Origin: Streptomyces cyaneus
GTDB taxonomy: Bacteria > Actinomycetota > Actinomycetes > Streptomycetales > Streptomycetaceae
Direction of reading: 5' to 3'
DNA: 64,000 nucleotides
Assembly: GCF_004028635.1 (NCBI RefSeq)
Contig: NZ_RQJW01000024.1
Coordinates: 1 to 64,000 of the forward strand
Shown piece after piece: positions 34,155 through 43,058 of the stretch. Numbering within the stretch: position 1 is the stretch's first letter; each line of letters begins with the position of its first letter. A program made the position numbers and the translations under genes. The notes below the pieces were generated by a model. The model ran no database searches and was not told the DNA's origin. It saw only the letters and a program-made list of their open reading frames with translations.

Positions 34155-35180
34155 ATGAGACTTCTGGTGCTGGGTGGTACGGAGTTCGCCGGGCTGGCCG
34201 TCGTGGAGGCGGCCCTCGGGCGCGGCTGGGACGTGACCGTCTTCAACCGGGGGCGGCACGAGCCCCCGGCCGGGGTGCGGTTGCTGCAGGGTGACCGCAC
34301 CGCGTCCGACGGGCTCGCCGCCCTCGCCGAGCACACCGGCGAGTGGGACGCCGTCGTCGACACCTGGTCGGCGGCGCCCCGCGCGGTGCGGGACGCGGCG
34401 CGGCTGCTGCGGGGCCGCGCCGAACGGTATGTGTACGTGTCGAGTTGCTCGGTGTACGAGTGGGCCCCGCCCGCCGGGTACGGCGAGGACGCGCCGCTGG
34501 TCGAGGGCGCCGAGGCCGACGCGGAGCAGACCGACTACCTGCGGGACAAGCGGGGCGGCGAGCTGGCCGCCGTCGAGGAGTTCGGGGCGGACCGCTCGGT
34601 ACTCGTGCGCGCCGGGCTGCTCATCGGCCCGTACGAGAACGTCGGCAGGCTGCCGTGGTGGCTGACCCGGATCGCCCGGGGCGGGCCGGTGCTGGCCCCG
34701 GGGCCACGGGATCTGCCGCTCCAGTACGTCGACATCCGTGATCTCGCGGAGTGGATCCTGGGTGCGGTGGAGCAGGAGTTGAGCGGGCCGTACAACCTGA
34801 TGAGCCCGCAAGGACACGCCACCATGGGCGAGTTGCTCGACGCGTGCGTGGCCACCGTCGGCGGGACCGCCGAGCTGCGCTGGACCGAACCCGAGGTGAT
34901 CCTGGACGCGGGCATCGAGCCGTGGACCCAGTTGCCGGTGTGGGTGCCGCCGGGCAGCGACATGCACGACGCCCTGCACAGCGCCGATGTGTCCCGAGCC
35001 GTCGCGACCGGACTGCGCTGCCGGCCCGTCGAGGAGACCGTCGCCGACACCTGGCGGTGGCTGACGGACATCGGAGGCACGGCGCCCATGCGGCCGGACC
35101 GGACGTCGAAGGGGCTCGATCCGGAGGTGGAGGCGAAGGTGCTCGCGGGCGTGGGGGGTGTACCTGACACCACCTCCTGA
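34155..35180 (+). CDS. NAD-dependent epimerase/reductase (SDR)
   Basis: The 341-residue protein starts with a Rossmann motif (MRLLVLGGTEFAGLAVVEAA), has WDAVVDTWSAAPRAVRDAAR, YVYVSSCSVYEWAPP (a serine and tyrosine in SDR-like positions), and VDIRDLAEWILGAVEQELSG. It resembles atypical SDRs such as plant chloroplast RNA-binding/epimerase-like proteins and isoflavone-reductase-type enzymes; the substrate is unknown. CGGAGG lies 1-2 bases before GC-ATG. A two-component pair begins 53 bases downstream. Confidence 0.85.
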   Translation: MRLLVLGGTEFAGLAVVEAALGRGWDVTVFNRGRHEPPAGVRLLQGDRTASDGLAALAEHTGEWDAVVDTWSAAPRAVRDAARLLRGRAERYVYVSSCSVYEWAPPAGYGEDAPLVEGAEADAEQTDYLRDKRGGELAAVEEFGADRSVLVRAGLLIGPYENVGRLPWWLTRIARGGPVLAPGPRDLPLQYVDIRDLAEWILGAVEQELSGPYNLMSPQGHATMGELLDACVATVGGTAELRWTEPEVILDAGIEPWTQLPVWVPPGSDMHDALHSADVSRAVATGLRCRPVEETVADTWRWLTDIGGTAPMRPDRTSKGLDPEVEAKVLAGVGGVPDTTS

Positions 35181-35232
35181 TCGGGGGTCTCGGCCCCGTG
35201 ACCTGCTCCCCCGCCTCGTCCAGACTTGCGGC

Positions 35233-36528
35233 ATGACGACCACAGAGACGAAGAGCGGCAGCAGGGCGCGGGGCATGGTGCTCGCGGCACTACGGGGACT
35301 GGGACTGGCGTTGGTGCTGCTGCCGGGGGCCGTGCTCTGTTTCACGCTCTCCCTGGTGTCCATCGCGCTGATCCCGATCGGCGTGGGCATCGTCACGACA
35401 CCGTGGGTGCTCACGGGGGTTCGGGCGTTCGCGAACTGGCGGCGGGTCATCGCGGCGGAGTGGGGCGGGGTGCGGATTCCGCCGGCGTACCGCCCGATAC
35501 CGAAGGACGCCAATCCCTGGTCCCGCACCTTCGGGATGCTGCGTGATCCGGCGACCTGGCGCGACCTGCGGTGGCTGCCGTTCGACATGACGGTGGGCTT
35601 CACCACCGCGCTGCTGCCCGCCGTGCTCGTGCTCTACCCGCTGGAGGGGTTCGCGCTGGCGGCCGGGCTGTGGCGGACCATGACGGGCGGACCGTATGTC
35701 GAGTACGGGCCGTACTGGTACGGCTTCGTGCCGGTGAGCGACCAGACGTCCGCGTTCGGCGCGGCCGCCCTGGGCGCCGTGCTCCTCGTCCTCGCCCACC
35801 GCTTCACCGTCCCGCTGTTCCACCTCCACTTCCGCCTCACGCGTGCCGTCCTCGCCTCCAATCAAGGCCAACTCGCCGAGCGCGTACGGGTATTGACCGA
35901 GACCCGACGCGACGCCGTCGACACCTCCGCCGCCGAACTGCGGCGTATCGAGCGCGACCTTCACGACGGGGCGCAGGCGCGACTGGTCGCCATGGGCATG
36001 GACCTCGGCACCATCGAGATGCTCGTCGAGAAGGACCCGGACCAGGCGAAGAAGCTCCTCGCACACGCCCGCAAGTCCTCCGCCGACGCGCTCGCCGAAC
36101 TGCGCGACCTGGTCCGCGGCATCCATCCGCCGGTCCTCGCCGAACGCGGACTCGGCGACGCCGTACGGGCGTTGGCACTGCGGATTCCCGTGGCCACCGA
36201 GGTGACCGTGGAGCTGCCCGGGCGTGCGGAGGCGCCCGTGGAGTCCGCGGCGTACTTCGCGGTCAGCGAGGTGCTCACCAATGCCGTCAAGCACTCCGGC
36301 GCCGACCGGATCTGGATCGACCTGCACCACGCGACGCAAAAGGCAGGCGACGGCATGCTGCGCGTCACCGTCACCGACAACGGCAAGGGCGGCGCGGTGA
36401 TCGGGGCGGGTTCGGGCCTCGCCGGAGTCGAGCGGCGACTGGGTACATTCGACGGCGTCCTGGCCGTCAGCTCGCCTGCGGGCGGTCCCACCATGGTCAC
36501 CATGGAGATTCCTTGCGCGTTGTCCTAG
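35233..36528 (+). CDS. Sensor histidine kinase (NarX/DesK class)
   Basis: The 431-residue protein has about four membrane helices (residues about 18-60, 115-150 and 170-200, with large loops), a dimerisation/phosphoacceptor region RRIERDLHDGAQARLVAMGM (His within DLHDGAQ) and an ATPase domain with SEVLTNAVKHSGADRIWIDL (N box), VTDNGKGGAVIGAGSGLAGV (G box) and GGPTMVTMEIP at the end. The N-terminal membrane region resembles the Streptomyces putative sensor domain. It is translationally coupled to the response regulator. Confidence 0.92.
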   Translation: MTTTETKSGSRARGMVLAALRGLGLALVLLPGAVLCFTLSLVSIALIPIGVGIVTTPWVLTGVRAFANWRRVIAAEWGGVRIPPAYRPIPKDANPWSRTFGMLRDPATWRDLRWLPFDMTVGFTTALLPAVLVLYPLEGFALAAGLWRTMTGGPYVEYGPYWYGFVPVSDQTSAFGAAALGAVLLVLAHRFTVPLFHLHFRLTRAVLASNQGQLAERVRVLTETRRDAVDTSAAELRRIERDLHDGAQARLVAMGMDLGTIEMLVEKDPDQAKKLLAHARKSSADALAELRDLVRGIHPPVLAERGLGDAVRALALRIPVATEVTVELPGRAEAPVESAAYFAVSEVLTNAVKHSGADRIWIDLHHATQKAGDGMLRVTVTDNGKGGAVIGAGSGLAGVERRLGTFDGVLAVSSPAGGPTMVTMEIPCALS

Positions 36529-37166
36529 CCGAAGACCTGTTCCTGCTGCGCGACGGACTCGTCCGGCTCCTCCAGGCCTACGACTTCGAGATCGCGGCGG
36601 CCGTCGAGACCGGCCCCGAGCTGGCCCGCGCGCTGGCCGAGCTGGAGCCGGACGTCGCCGTGGTCGACGTACGCCTGCCGCCGACGCACACCGACGAGGG
36701 GCTGCAGTGCGCGCTTCAGGCCCGCCGCAGGAAGCCGGGGCTGCCCGTGCTGGTCCTCTCCCAGCACGTGGAGCAGCTCTACGCACGGGAGTTGCTCGCC
36801 GACGGCAGCGGCGGGGTGGGGTATCTGCTGAAGGACCGGGTGTTCGACGCGGAGCAGTTCGTGGACGCCGTACGGCGGGTCGCTGCGGGCGGCACCGCGA
36901 TGGACCCGCAGGTGATCCAGCAGCTGCTGAGCCGGCGCGCGGCCGACGACCAGCCGCTGGCGCGGCTCACGCCCCGCGAGACGGAGGTGCTGGAGCTGAT
37001 GGCGCAGGGGCGGACGAACGCGGCGATCGCCGACCGGCTGGTCGTCACGGAACGGGCGATCGCGAAGCACACCGCCAATATCTTCGCCAAACTGGGCCTG
37101 GAGGTGTCGGACGACGACAACCGTCGCGTGCTGGCGGTTCTCGCGTATCTCGACCACGGCCGGTGA
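36513..37166 (+). CDS. LuxR/NarL-family response regulator
   Basis: The 217-residue protein has a receiver domain (RVVLAEDLFLLRDGLVRLLQ, phosphoacceptor Asp in VAVVDVRLPP, conserved Lys in YLLKDRV) and a LuxR helix-turn-helix (LTPRETEVLELMAQGRTNAA, then IAKHTANIFAKLGL). Homology begins at the TTG at 36513, which has GGAG 5-6 bases upstream; the gene therefore overlaps the kinase by 16 bases. No ATG or GTG gives a complete receiver domain. Targets are unknown; the downstream DUF1996 gene is a candidate. Confidence 0.9.
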   Translation: MRVVLAEDLFLLRDGLVRLLQAYDFEIAAAVETGPELARALAELEPDVAVVDVRLPPTHTDEGLQCALQARRRKPGLPVLVLSQHVEQLYARELLADGSGGVGYLLKDRVFDAEQFVDAVRRVAAGGTAMDPQVIQQLLSRRAADDQPLARLTPRETEVLELMAQGRTNAAIADRLVVTERAIAKHTANIFAKLGLEVSDDDNRRVLAVLAYLDHGR

Positions 37167-37226
37167 AAACGGACCCGGCCGTGCACCCGCCGTGGGGGAT
37201 CAACAACTCCCGGTGTTTATGGGGCG

Positions 37227-37260
37227 GTTGAGAACACAGCGTTCTCACGAATCTCTCAAC
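37227..37260. promoter_or_regulatory. Nested inverted repeats upstream of the DUF1996 gene
   Basis: GTTGAGA (37227-37233) pairs with TCTCAAC (37254-37260), and inside it GAGAAC (37230-37235) pairs with GTTCTC (37241-37246). They lie about 110-140 bases before the DUF1996 gene and 60 bases after the response regulator. A binding site for the preceding response regulator is possible. Confidence 0.4.
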
Positions 37261-37368
37261 AATTTCCGAGGCGACTGAACACCCCTGGGACGCCCTCCGT
37301 ATGAATGGGAGCCGCTTCACTCCTGTCGGGCGCCTCGATGCCCCGAAAAAGGAAGTCAGAGGAGTTCC

Positions 37369-38949
37369 ATGGGACGCAACATTCGAAAACGCCGTACGCC
37401 GCTGGCCACCAAGGCCATTGCCGCATCGGCGGCCCTAGCGCTCGGTGGGGGCGGGCTTGTCTGGGCCAACTTCTATGCTTCGGCACACGAGGACAACTCC
37501 GGGTGGAACCAGACGAAGTCCGCGGGCGCCCAGGTCGCCACGATCGACTGCCCGGACGTCGGCCAGAAGCTGACGAACGTGCCGAGGAGCGCACGCCAGG
37601 GTGTCGCCAAGGAGCTGGCGCTGCTCGACCGGCAGATCACTGAGGCCTACAAGCGTCTCGCGGACACGCGTCAGGCCCAGGCGGGGGACGCCGGCTTCGT
37701 CAACAACGCGATCCTCGGTCCGCTGAAGTCCAAGCGGACGGCCACGCTCGACCGGATCGGCATCAACATCCGGCGCGTGGGCGGAACCGCGCCGGGTGGC
37801 CTCGACCAGCTCGCCCAGTGCCAGGGCGTCCCGGCCGAACAGCCCGAGACCAATGACGGCAACGCCGGCGACGGTCAGAACCAGGACGGCCAGGACCAGA
37901 ACCAGGACGGCCAGAACCAGGACGGTCAGGACCAGAACCAAGACGGTCAGGACCAGAACCAGGACGGCCAGGACGGTCAGGACGGCCAGGACCAGGGCAA
38001 CGGCGGCCAGGCCGGCAACGGCCCGTCGGCGAACGACTTCGTGGACATCACCCAGGTCCAGGGCAACGCCCAGCTGGGCGTCGGCGCGAACGGCCTCCCC
38101 GCGAACGGCGACTCCGGTTCGACGGGCAGCTTCACCACGAACTGCGGTACCAACGAGAACGAGAACCGCAACTCGGACAACGTGATCGTCGCCCCGGGTG
38201 TCTCCAACGGTGCGCAGCACCAGCACGACTACGTGGGCAACCAGGCCAACAACGCTTTCGCGAGCGACCAGGACCTGGCGAACGGCGACACGACCTGCCA
38301 GAACCAGGGCGACAAGTCGTCGTACTTCTGGCCGGTGCTGCGTGTGCAGGACGGTCAGAACGACATCGACGCGAACGCCCCCGGTGGCGGCCAGGACGGC
38401 AACGTCGGCACGATCATCCAGGCCAGCGAGGCACAGCTGAAGTTCGTCGGCAACAAGACGAGCGATGTCGTCGCGATGCCGACGGCGCTGCGCATCATCA
38501 CCGGTGACGCCAAGTCCTTCGTCAACGGCAACAACAACGCCAACGCCAACTGGAGCTGCACCGGCTTCGAGGACAAGGTGCAGTTGCACGACAAGCTCCC
38601 GATCTGCCCCCAGGGCAGCTCCGTGGTGCGGACGTCCAACTTCCAGAGTTGCTGGGACGGTCAGAACATCGACAGCGCCAACCACCGTACGCACGTGGCG
38701 TTCGTCCAGGGCGACGGCACCTGCGCCAACGGCTTCCAGGCGATCCCGCAGCTCCAGGTGCGCCTGGTCTACGACGTCCCGGCCCCGCAGATCCAGAACG
38801 GCCAGGTCCAGAACGCCTACGCGGTGGACTCCTTCCCGGACCAGCTGCACAAGGCGATCACCGACCACAACGACTTCATCAACTTCTTCGACGAGAACGT
38901 GATGAACGAGATGGTCCAGTGCATCAACAGCGGCCAGGACTGCCAGTAG
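37369..38949 (+). CDS. Secreted DUF1996 domain protein with Gln/Asn/Asp-rich linker
   Basis: The 526-residue protein has a signal peptide (RKRRTPLATKAIAASAALAL, then GGGGLVWANFYASA), an N-terminal domain with two cysteines (residues 40-160), a linker of about 60 residues based on GQDQNQDGQ (residues 162-220), and a C-terminal DUF1996 domain (FTTNCGTNENENRNSDNVIV, GVSNGAQHQHDYVGN, SSYFWPVLRVQDG, CPQGSSVVRTSNFQSCWDGQ, HVAFVQGDGTCANGFQAIPQ). DUF1996 is mostly known from secreted fungal and actinobacterial proteins of unknown role. AGAGGAG precedes the ATG. Confidence 0.9.
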   Translation: MGRNIRKRRTPLATKAIAASAALALGGGGLVWANFYASAHEDNSGWNQTKSAGAQVATIDCPDVGQKLTNVPRSARQGVAKELALLDRQITEAYKRLADTRQAQAGDAGFVNNAILGPLKSKRTATLDRIGINIRRVGGTAPGGLDQLAQCQGVPAEQPETNDGNAGDGQNQDGQDQNQDGQNQDGQDQNQDGQDQNQDGQDGQDGQDQGNGGQAGNGPSANDFVDITQVQGNAQLGVGANGLPANGDSGSTGSFTTNCGTNENENRNSDNVIVAPGVSNGAQHQHDYVGNQANNAFASDQDLANGDTTCQNQGDKSSYFWPVLRVQDGQNDIDANAPGGGQDGNVGTIIQASEAQLKFVGNKTSDVVAMPTALRIITGDAKSFVNGNNNANANWSCTGFEDKVQLHDKLPICPQGSSVVRTSNFQSCWDGQNIDSANHRTHVAFVQGDGTCANGFQAIPQLQVRLVYDVPAPQIQNGQVQNAYAVDSFPDQLHKAITDHNDFINFFDENVMNEMVQCINSGQDCQ

Positions 38950-38984
38950 TCCAAGTAGTCCTGAACCGGTTCTGAACCAATAGG

Positions 38985-39016
38985 AAGCCGGCGGTGGGAA
39001 TTCCCACCGCCGGCTT
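38985..39016. terminator. Terminator between convergent genes
   Basis: A 32-base perfect palindrome (16-base arms, AAGCCGGCGGTGGGAA and its complement) ends with CTTTCG. It lies between the DUF1996 gene and the convergent lipoprotein gene and should work in both directions. Confidence 0.9.
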
Positions 39017-39040
39017 TCGCTTGGGCCATTGACCAGCGGG

Positions 39041-39472
39041 TCAACCGTGATGGCTGCCGCTGTTGTGACTGCCACCGGGGTTCATGTGCGCGGACCCTTC
39101 TTCCATGGTCCCGCCGAGCTTGCTCTGGAGCGTCGTGACCGTCTTCTCCTGGCCCACGGCCACCCACTTGCGGCCGACGAGGTAGTAGCCGCCGTAGTCC
39201 TTGGCGCCGCTCAGCCACTCGGCCTGGCCGCGGTCGGTGGCGAAGGTGGCGAGGACGTACTTCTCCTTGCCGGTCTTGCAGATGGCCTGGCGGATCTCGT
39301 CGGCGTCGGTCTGCATGTTCGGGTCGCACTTCGCCATGGCCGCCAGATGCTCCAGGCTGCCGGTCGCCGTCTTGGGCACCTCGGCCTCCTTGTCGCCGCC
39401 GGAGCCACAGCCGGCCAGCGCGAGCACCGCCACCGCGCCGGTCAGCGCGAGCATCGGTCGGGTCAATGTCAT
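39041..39472 (-). CDS. Lipoprotein, unknown function
   Basis: The 143-residue precursor has a lipoprotein signal peptide with lipobox LALAGC (cysteine about residue 22), followed by GSGGDKEAEVPKTATGSLEH, CDPNMQTDADEIRQAICKTG (two cysteines likely to form a disulfide), YVLATFATDRGQAEWLSGA and YGGYYLVGRKWVAVG. The C-terminal tail is rich in His, Gly and Ser (GGSHNSGSHHG). GGAGG lies 6 bases before the ATG. No family recognised. Confidence 0.8.
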   Translation of the reverse strand: MTLTRPMLALTGAVAVLALAGCGSGGDKEAEVPKTATGSLEHLAAMAKCDPNMQTDADEIRQAICKTGKEKYVLATFATDRGQAEWLSGAKDYGGYYLVGRKWVAVGQEKTVTTLQSKLGGTMEEGSAHMNPGGSHNSGSHHG

Positions 39473-39593
39473 CTGTTCCTCCGGTCCATGCCGCACAGAG
39501 CCCCGGCGGGGCCCTCGTCTCCCATACGGCTGTGGCGTGCGATGCGCTCAAATCCGAGGTTGTCATGGGTACGGATGTGCCAGTGTGGGTCGG

Positions 39594-40094
39594 GTGAACC
39601 AGGACTGGGAAGATCGCGTGACCGCGGCATGGGCGACGTTCGACACCTACCCCGAGGAGGAGGCTGCCGACTTCCGCGCCGTCATCGACGCCCTCGTCGC
39701 CGAACTGCCGGACGACAGCCCCCTCGGCCCCTTCGAGCAGGCGTGCGCCTGGGACTCGACGGGGCATTCGGACAACGCGGTACCGCTGTACCGGGAGGCT
39801 CTCGCACGAGGGCTGACCGGCTACAAGGGGCGCCGGGCCAAGATCCAGCTCTCCAGCTCGCTCAGGAACATCGGGCAGGCCGAGGAGGGCGTCAAGCTGC
39901 TGACACCCGAACTGGACGCGCCCTCCGACGAGCTGGACGACGCCGTACGGGCGACGCTGGCGCTGTGCCTGTCGAGCCTCGGGCGTGACCGTGAGGGGTT
40001 GGCGCTGGTGCTGGGTGCTCTCGCGCCGCATCTGCCGCGGTACCAGCGGTCGATGGCGAACTACGCAAGGGCACTGCTGGAGCCCGAGTACTGA
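39594..40094 (+). CDS. Tetratricopeptide-repeat protein (TPR_5 type)
   Basis: The 166-residue soluble protein contains ADFRAVIDALVAELPDDSPL, ACAWDSTGHSDNAVPLYREA, AKIQLSSSLRNIGQAEEGVK and ATLALCLSSLGRDREGLALV, which are successive helix pairs of a small TPR domain. It probably mediates protein contacts. The GTG at 39594 is the first start that gives the conserved domain; no strong ribosome binding site is visible. Confidence 0.82.
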   Translation: MNQDWEDRVTAAWATFDTYPEEEAADFRAVIDALVAELPDDSPLGPFEQACAWDSTGHSDNAVPLYREALARGLTGYKGRRAKIQLSSSLRNIGQAEEGVKLLTPELDAPSDELDDAVRATLALCLSSLGRDREGLALVLGALAPHLPRYQRSMANYARALLEPEY

Positions 40095-40165
40095 GCAGGC
40101 CCGGAAACGCCTCCGGCGGGTCCGGGTGACGGTGACCAACTGACCATTCGCTCGTTCTGCTGAAC

Positions 40166-42091
40166 GTGCAGTCACAGGATGTCGCCCCGCGCCCCGCACC
40201 CGCCTCGGACGACCCGGTCGTCGACGTCGAGCGGGCCGAGGCCGCGCTCGTCGAGCACTACCCGCGCCTCGTCCGGCTCGCCTACCTGGTGCTGCCGCCG
40301 AGCCTCGGCCGCAACCGGCGCGTGGTGACCGCGCACTCCCTCACCCAGCGGGCACTGCCCCGGGGCCGGGCGGCGGCGACGCCCGCGATCCCGGCCCAGT
40401 CGACCGGCCGCGACGGCGACCCCGGGTACGCCTTCCTCCGCCTCCAGGTCCTGCGTACGGCGCTGGAGGCGGGCCTGCCGCTCAAGCGCCTGGCCTGGCC
40501 CAAGCGCTCCCAGCTGCCGCCCCTGCTGCCCCAGGTGTGGGGCCTGCGCCTGTTCCCCAGGTCGGGCGGCGCCGACGAACTCGCCCTGGACCAGCAGTTG
40601 TCGGCGCTGTCCGGCCCGGCGCGGGCGGCCTACGTCCTGCGCGGCCTGGAGAAGCTCAAGGACGGCGACGTACGCGACGTACTGACGGCGGCCGGCGTCG
40701 AGGACGTGGACGACGCGCTCGCCGAGGCCGACACCGTGGCCGAGCAGTACGCGCTGCTCGACTCCCCCGAGTTCGATCCCTGCTCGCTGCAGGCCCGCCC
40801 CACCGACCTGATGCGGCGCAGGCAGCACACGAAGGCCGCGCTCGCCGCCGGGGCCGCCCTCCTGGTGTGCGGGGCGCTGCTCGGTCTGCCCGGCGAGGGC
40901 TGGGGCCCGGGCAGTGCCGCTGCCCCCTCGTACGCGCAGAACCCGGCGGCCGAGGCCGCCCTCGACCCGGCCCAGTTGACGAAGGTCCCCGCACTGGCCT
41001 GGCAGTCCTCGGCCCGCACCGACTTCTCCGTGTGGCCCGCGCGCGGCGACCTCACCGACGACTCGGCCCTGCTGCGCCGCGCCCTCGCCGTCTGGGCCCG
41101 CCCCGGCGAGACGGTCGCGGTCTCGGCGACCCCGGGCACCCCGTCGGGCGGCCCGCCCGGCGCGCCGCAGCTGCTGTACGCCGGGACCGTCGACAACGCG
41201 CACGTGGTGATCCTCTACGACGGCCTGCGCATCGTCCGCTACGCCGAACCCGAGGAGGGCACGGCCGGCGCCGCCCTGGACTTCTCCCGGGTCGACGGCG
41301 CGACCAGGGCGGAGGCGAGCGCGGTGGTGCTGAGCCGGGCCGACGGCAACGTCCGCTATCTGGTGGCGCCCTGGGTGAAGAGGGCGGCCGAGCGGGATCT
41401 GCTGAAGCCGCGCACCGGGGCGATGGACCTCACCCTGACCGACGGCATCACCTCGCCGCTGGCGAGCGCCGCCGCCCAGCAGGCCGGCACGTGCACGTCG
41501 TGGAACGTCCTGCAGCTGACCGACAGCACCGGCACCCGCCTGCTGACCGACCTCGCCGAACTGGTCCCGGCCCGCCTCACCACCGGCCGTCCCGGGTCGG
41601 TCAAGGACGCGTCCGGCGCGGCGGCGCTGCGCACCTGGGCGCCGTACTCCTGCTGGCTGGGCCAGATGCGCTCCGCGGGCGTGCGCACGGTCAACGCCTG
41701 GGCGTTCGCCCGGCAGGCGCTGCCCGACGGGACCGGCTCGGCGGACTGGGTGTGCACGCGTGCCGAGACCTGGCGGGGCGGTGGAGAGCGGGTGCTGGCC
41801 CAGTTCCGGACACCGGGCGCGACACAGGCGGCGGTGGCGGCGAAGGGCGAGAACGTATCGGCGTGCGGGGCGCGGGATCCGCATGTGCTGGCAGGGGTGT
41901 TGTGGAAGGCGAACACGGGCGGCTGGTACCTGCTGGCGGCGGGCGCCCGGGACACGGAGTCGATCCGGGCCACGGGCGGGGCCCGCGGCAGCACCGAGGG
42001 CAGCCTGCTCACGGTGCGGGCCAAGCAGGGCGCGCAGGCCGAGTTGAAGGGCACGCTGGAGAGCGGGCGCACGATCAGCGGGCTGCGGTGA
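40166..42091 (+). CDS. Large membrane protein with sigma-factor-like N-terminus and exported domain
   Basis: The 641-residue protein has an N-terminal cytoplasmic part of about 210 residues. It recalls an ECF sigma factor: ALVEHYPRLVRLAYLVLPPS resembles region 2, and LSALSGPARAAYVLRGLEKL with DVRDVLTAAGVEDVDDALAE resembles region 4. A single membrane helix follows (HTKAALAAGAALLVCGALLG, about residues 218-238), then about 400 exported residues with several cysteines (QAGTCTSWNV, PYSCWLG, WVCTRAE, VSACGARD). The sigma resemblance is my reading and may be degenerate. Function unknown. Confidence 0.7.
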   Translation: MQSQDVAPRPAPASDDPVVDVERAEAALVEHYPRLVRLAYLVLPPSLGRNRRVVTAHSLTQRALPRGRAAATPAIPAQSTGRDGDPGYAFLRLQVLRTALEAGLPLKRLAWPKRSQLPPLLPQVWGLRLFPRSGGADELALDQQLSALSGPARAAYVLRGLEKLKDGDVRDVLTAAGVEDVDDALAEADTVAEQYALLDSPEFDPCSLQARPTDLMRRRQHTKAALAAGAALLVCGALLGLPGEGWGPGSAAAPSYAQNPAAEAALDPAQLTKVPALAWQSSARTDFSVWPARGDLTDDSALLRRALAVWARPGETVAVSATPGTPSGGPPGAPQLLYAGTVDNAHVVILYDGLRIVRYAEPEEGTAGAALDFSRVDGATRAEASAVVLSRADGNVRYLVAPWVKRAAERDLLKPRTGAMDLTLTDGITSPLASAAAQQAGTCTSWNVLQLTDSTGTRLLTDLAELVPARLTTGRPGSVKDASGAAALRTWAPYSCWLGQMRSAGVRTVNAWAFARQALPDGTGSADWVCTRAETWRGGGERVLAQFRTPGATQAAVAAKGENVSACGARDPHVLAGVLWKANTGGWYLLAAGARDTESIRATGGARGSTEGSLLTVRAKQGAQAELKGTLESGRTISGLR

Positions 42092-42179
42092 GACCCGGTC
42101 GAGCGTCTTGCTGACAGGCATGTGAACAAGGGCGTGCACGGGGGTTCACCGCGGGCTTACTCGTCAGTACATTGACGCC

Positions 42180-43058
42180 ATGTCTAATACGCAGGACCGG
42201 GTGCCGCTCAAGGCCCGCAAGGTGTCTTTCTCCTGGGACGACACCCCGTTGCACTGGGTGCCCGGGGATCCGTTCACCACGCACACCATCAACGTGCTGC
42301 ATATGCTCCTGCCCGCCGGTGAGCGGTGGTTCGTGCACGTCTACAAGCAGGTGCTGCCGTACATACGGGACGAGCGGCTCCGTGAGGACGTCATCGGGTT
42401 CATCGGGCAGGAGGCGATGCACTCGCAGGCCCATGACGAGGTGCTGCCGCACCTGCGGGAGCAGGGGCTCGATCCGACGCCGTACACCGCGCAGGTCGAC
42501 TGGTTCTTCGAGAAGCTGCTCGGCGACCGCACCCTCCCCCCGGGCCGGGCGCGGCGGTGGTGGCTGATGGAGCGGGTCGCGCTCATCGCGGCGATCGAGC
42601 ACTACACGGCGTTCCTCGGCAACTGGGTGCTGAACGCCGAGGAGCTGGACCGCCGGGGCGCCGACCCGACCATGCTGGACCTGCTGCGCTGGCACGGCGC
42701 CGAGGAGGTCGAGCACCGGTCGGTCGCCTTCGAGCTGTTCATGCACGTCGACGGGAGCTATCGGCGGCGGGCACGGACGTGGGCCACGGCGTTCACCGCA
42801 CTGGTGTTCCTGTGGCAACGCGGGGCGCGGTTCTTCATGGAGAACGACCCGACGCTCGTTGACGGCAAGGCAAGCTTCAAGGACTTTTACCTCCGTGGCC
42901 GACGGGGCTTGCTGCCTACGACCGGCGACATGCTCAAGTCCATCCCCCGTTATCTGAGCGGCTCGTACCACCCCTCCCAGGAGGGTTCCACCGCGCAGGC
43001 CGTCGCCTACCTCGCTTCCTCCCCTGCCGCCCGGGCCGCCGAGAAGGGTGCCGCCTGA
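42180..43058 (+). CDS. PF10118 metal-dependent hydrolase family protein (ferritin-like diiron type)
   Basis: The 292-residue alpha-helical protein carries paired carboxylate/histidine motifs: IGFIGQEAMHSQAHDEVLPH, RVALIAAIEHYTAFLGNWVL and WHGAEEVEHRSVAFELFMHV. These fit a di-metal centre in a four-helix bundle. The family is named metal-dependent hydrolase, but the ligand pattern would also suit a diiron oxygenase or desaturase. Its stop codon overlaps the start of the reductase gene (TGATG), so the two are translationally coupled. Confidence 0.85.
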   Translation: MSNTQDRVPLKARKVSFSWDDTPLHWVPGDPFTTHTINVLHMLLPAGERWFVHVYKQVLPYIRDERLREDVIGFIGQEAMHSQAHDEVLPHLREQGLDPTPYTAQVDWFFEKLLGDRTLPPGRARRWWLMERVALIAAIEHYTAFLGNWVLNAEELDRRGADPTMLDLLRWHGAEEVEHRSVAFELFMHVDGSYRRRARTWATAFTALVFLWQRGARFFMENDPTLVDGKASFKDFYLRGRRGLLPTTGDMLKSIPRYLSGSYHPSQEGSTAQAVAYLASSPAARAAEKGAA

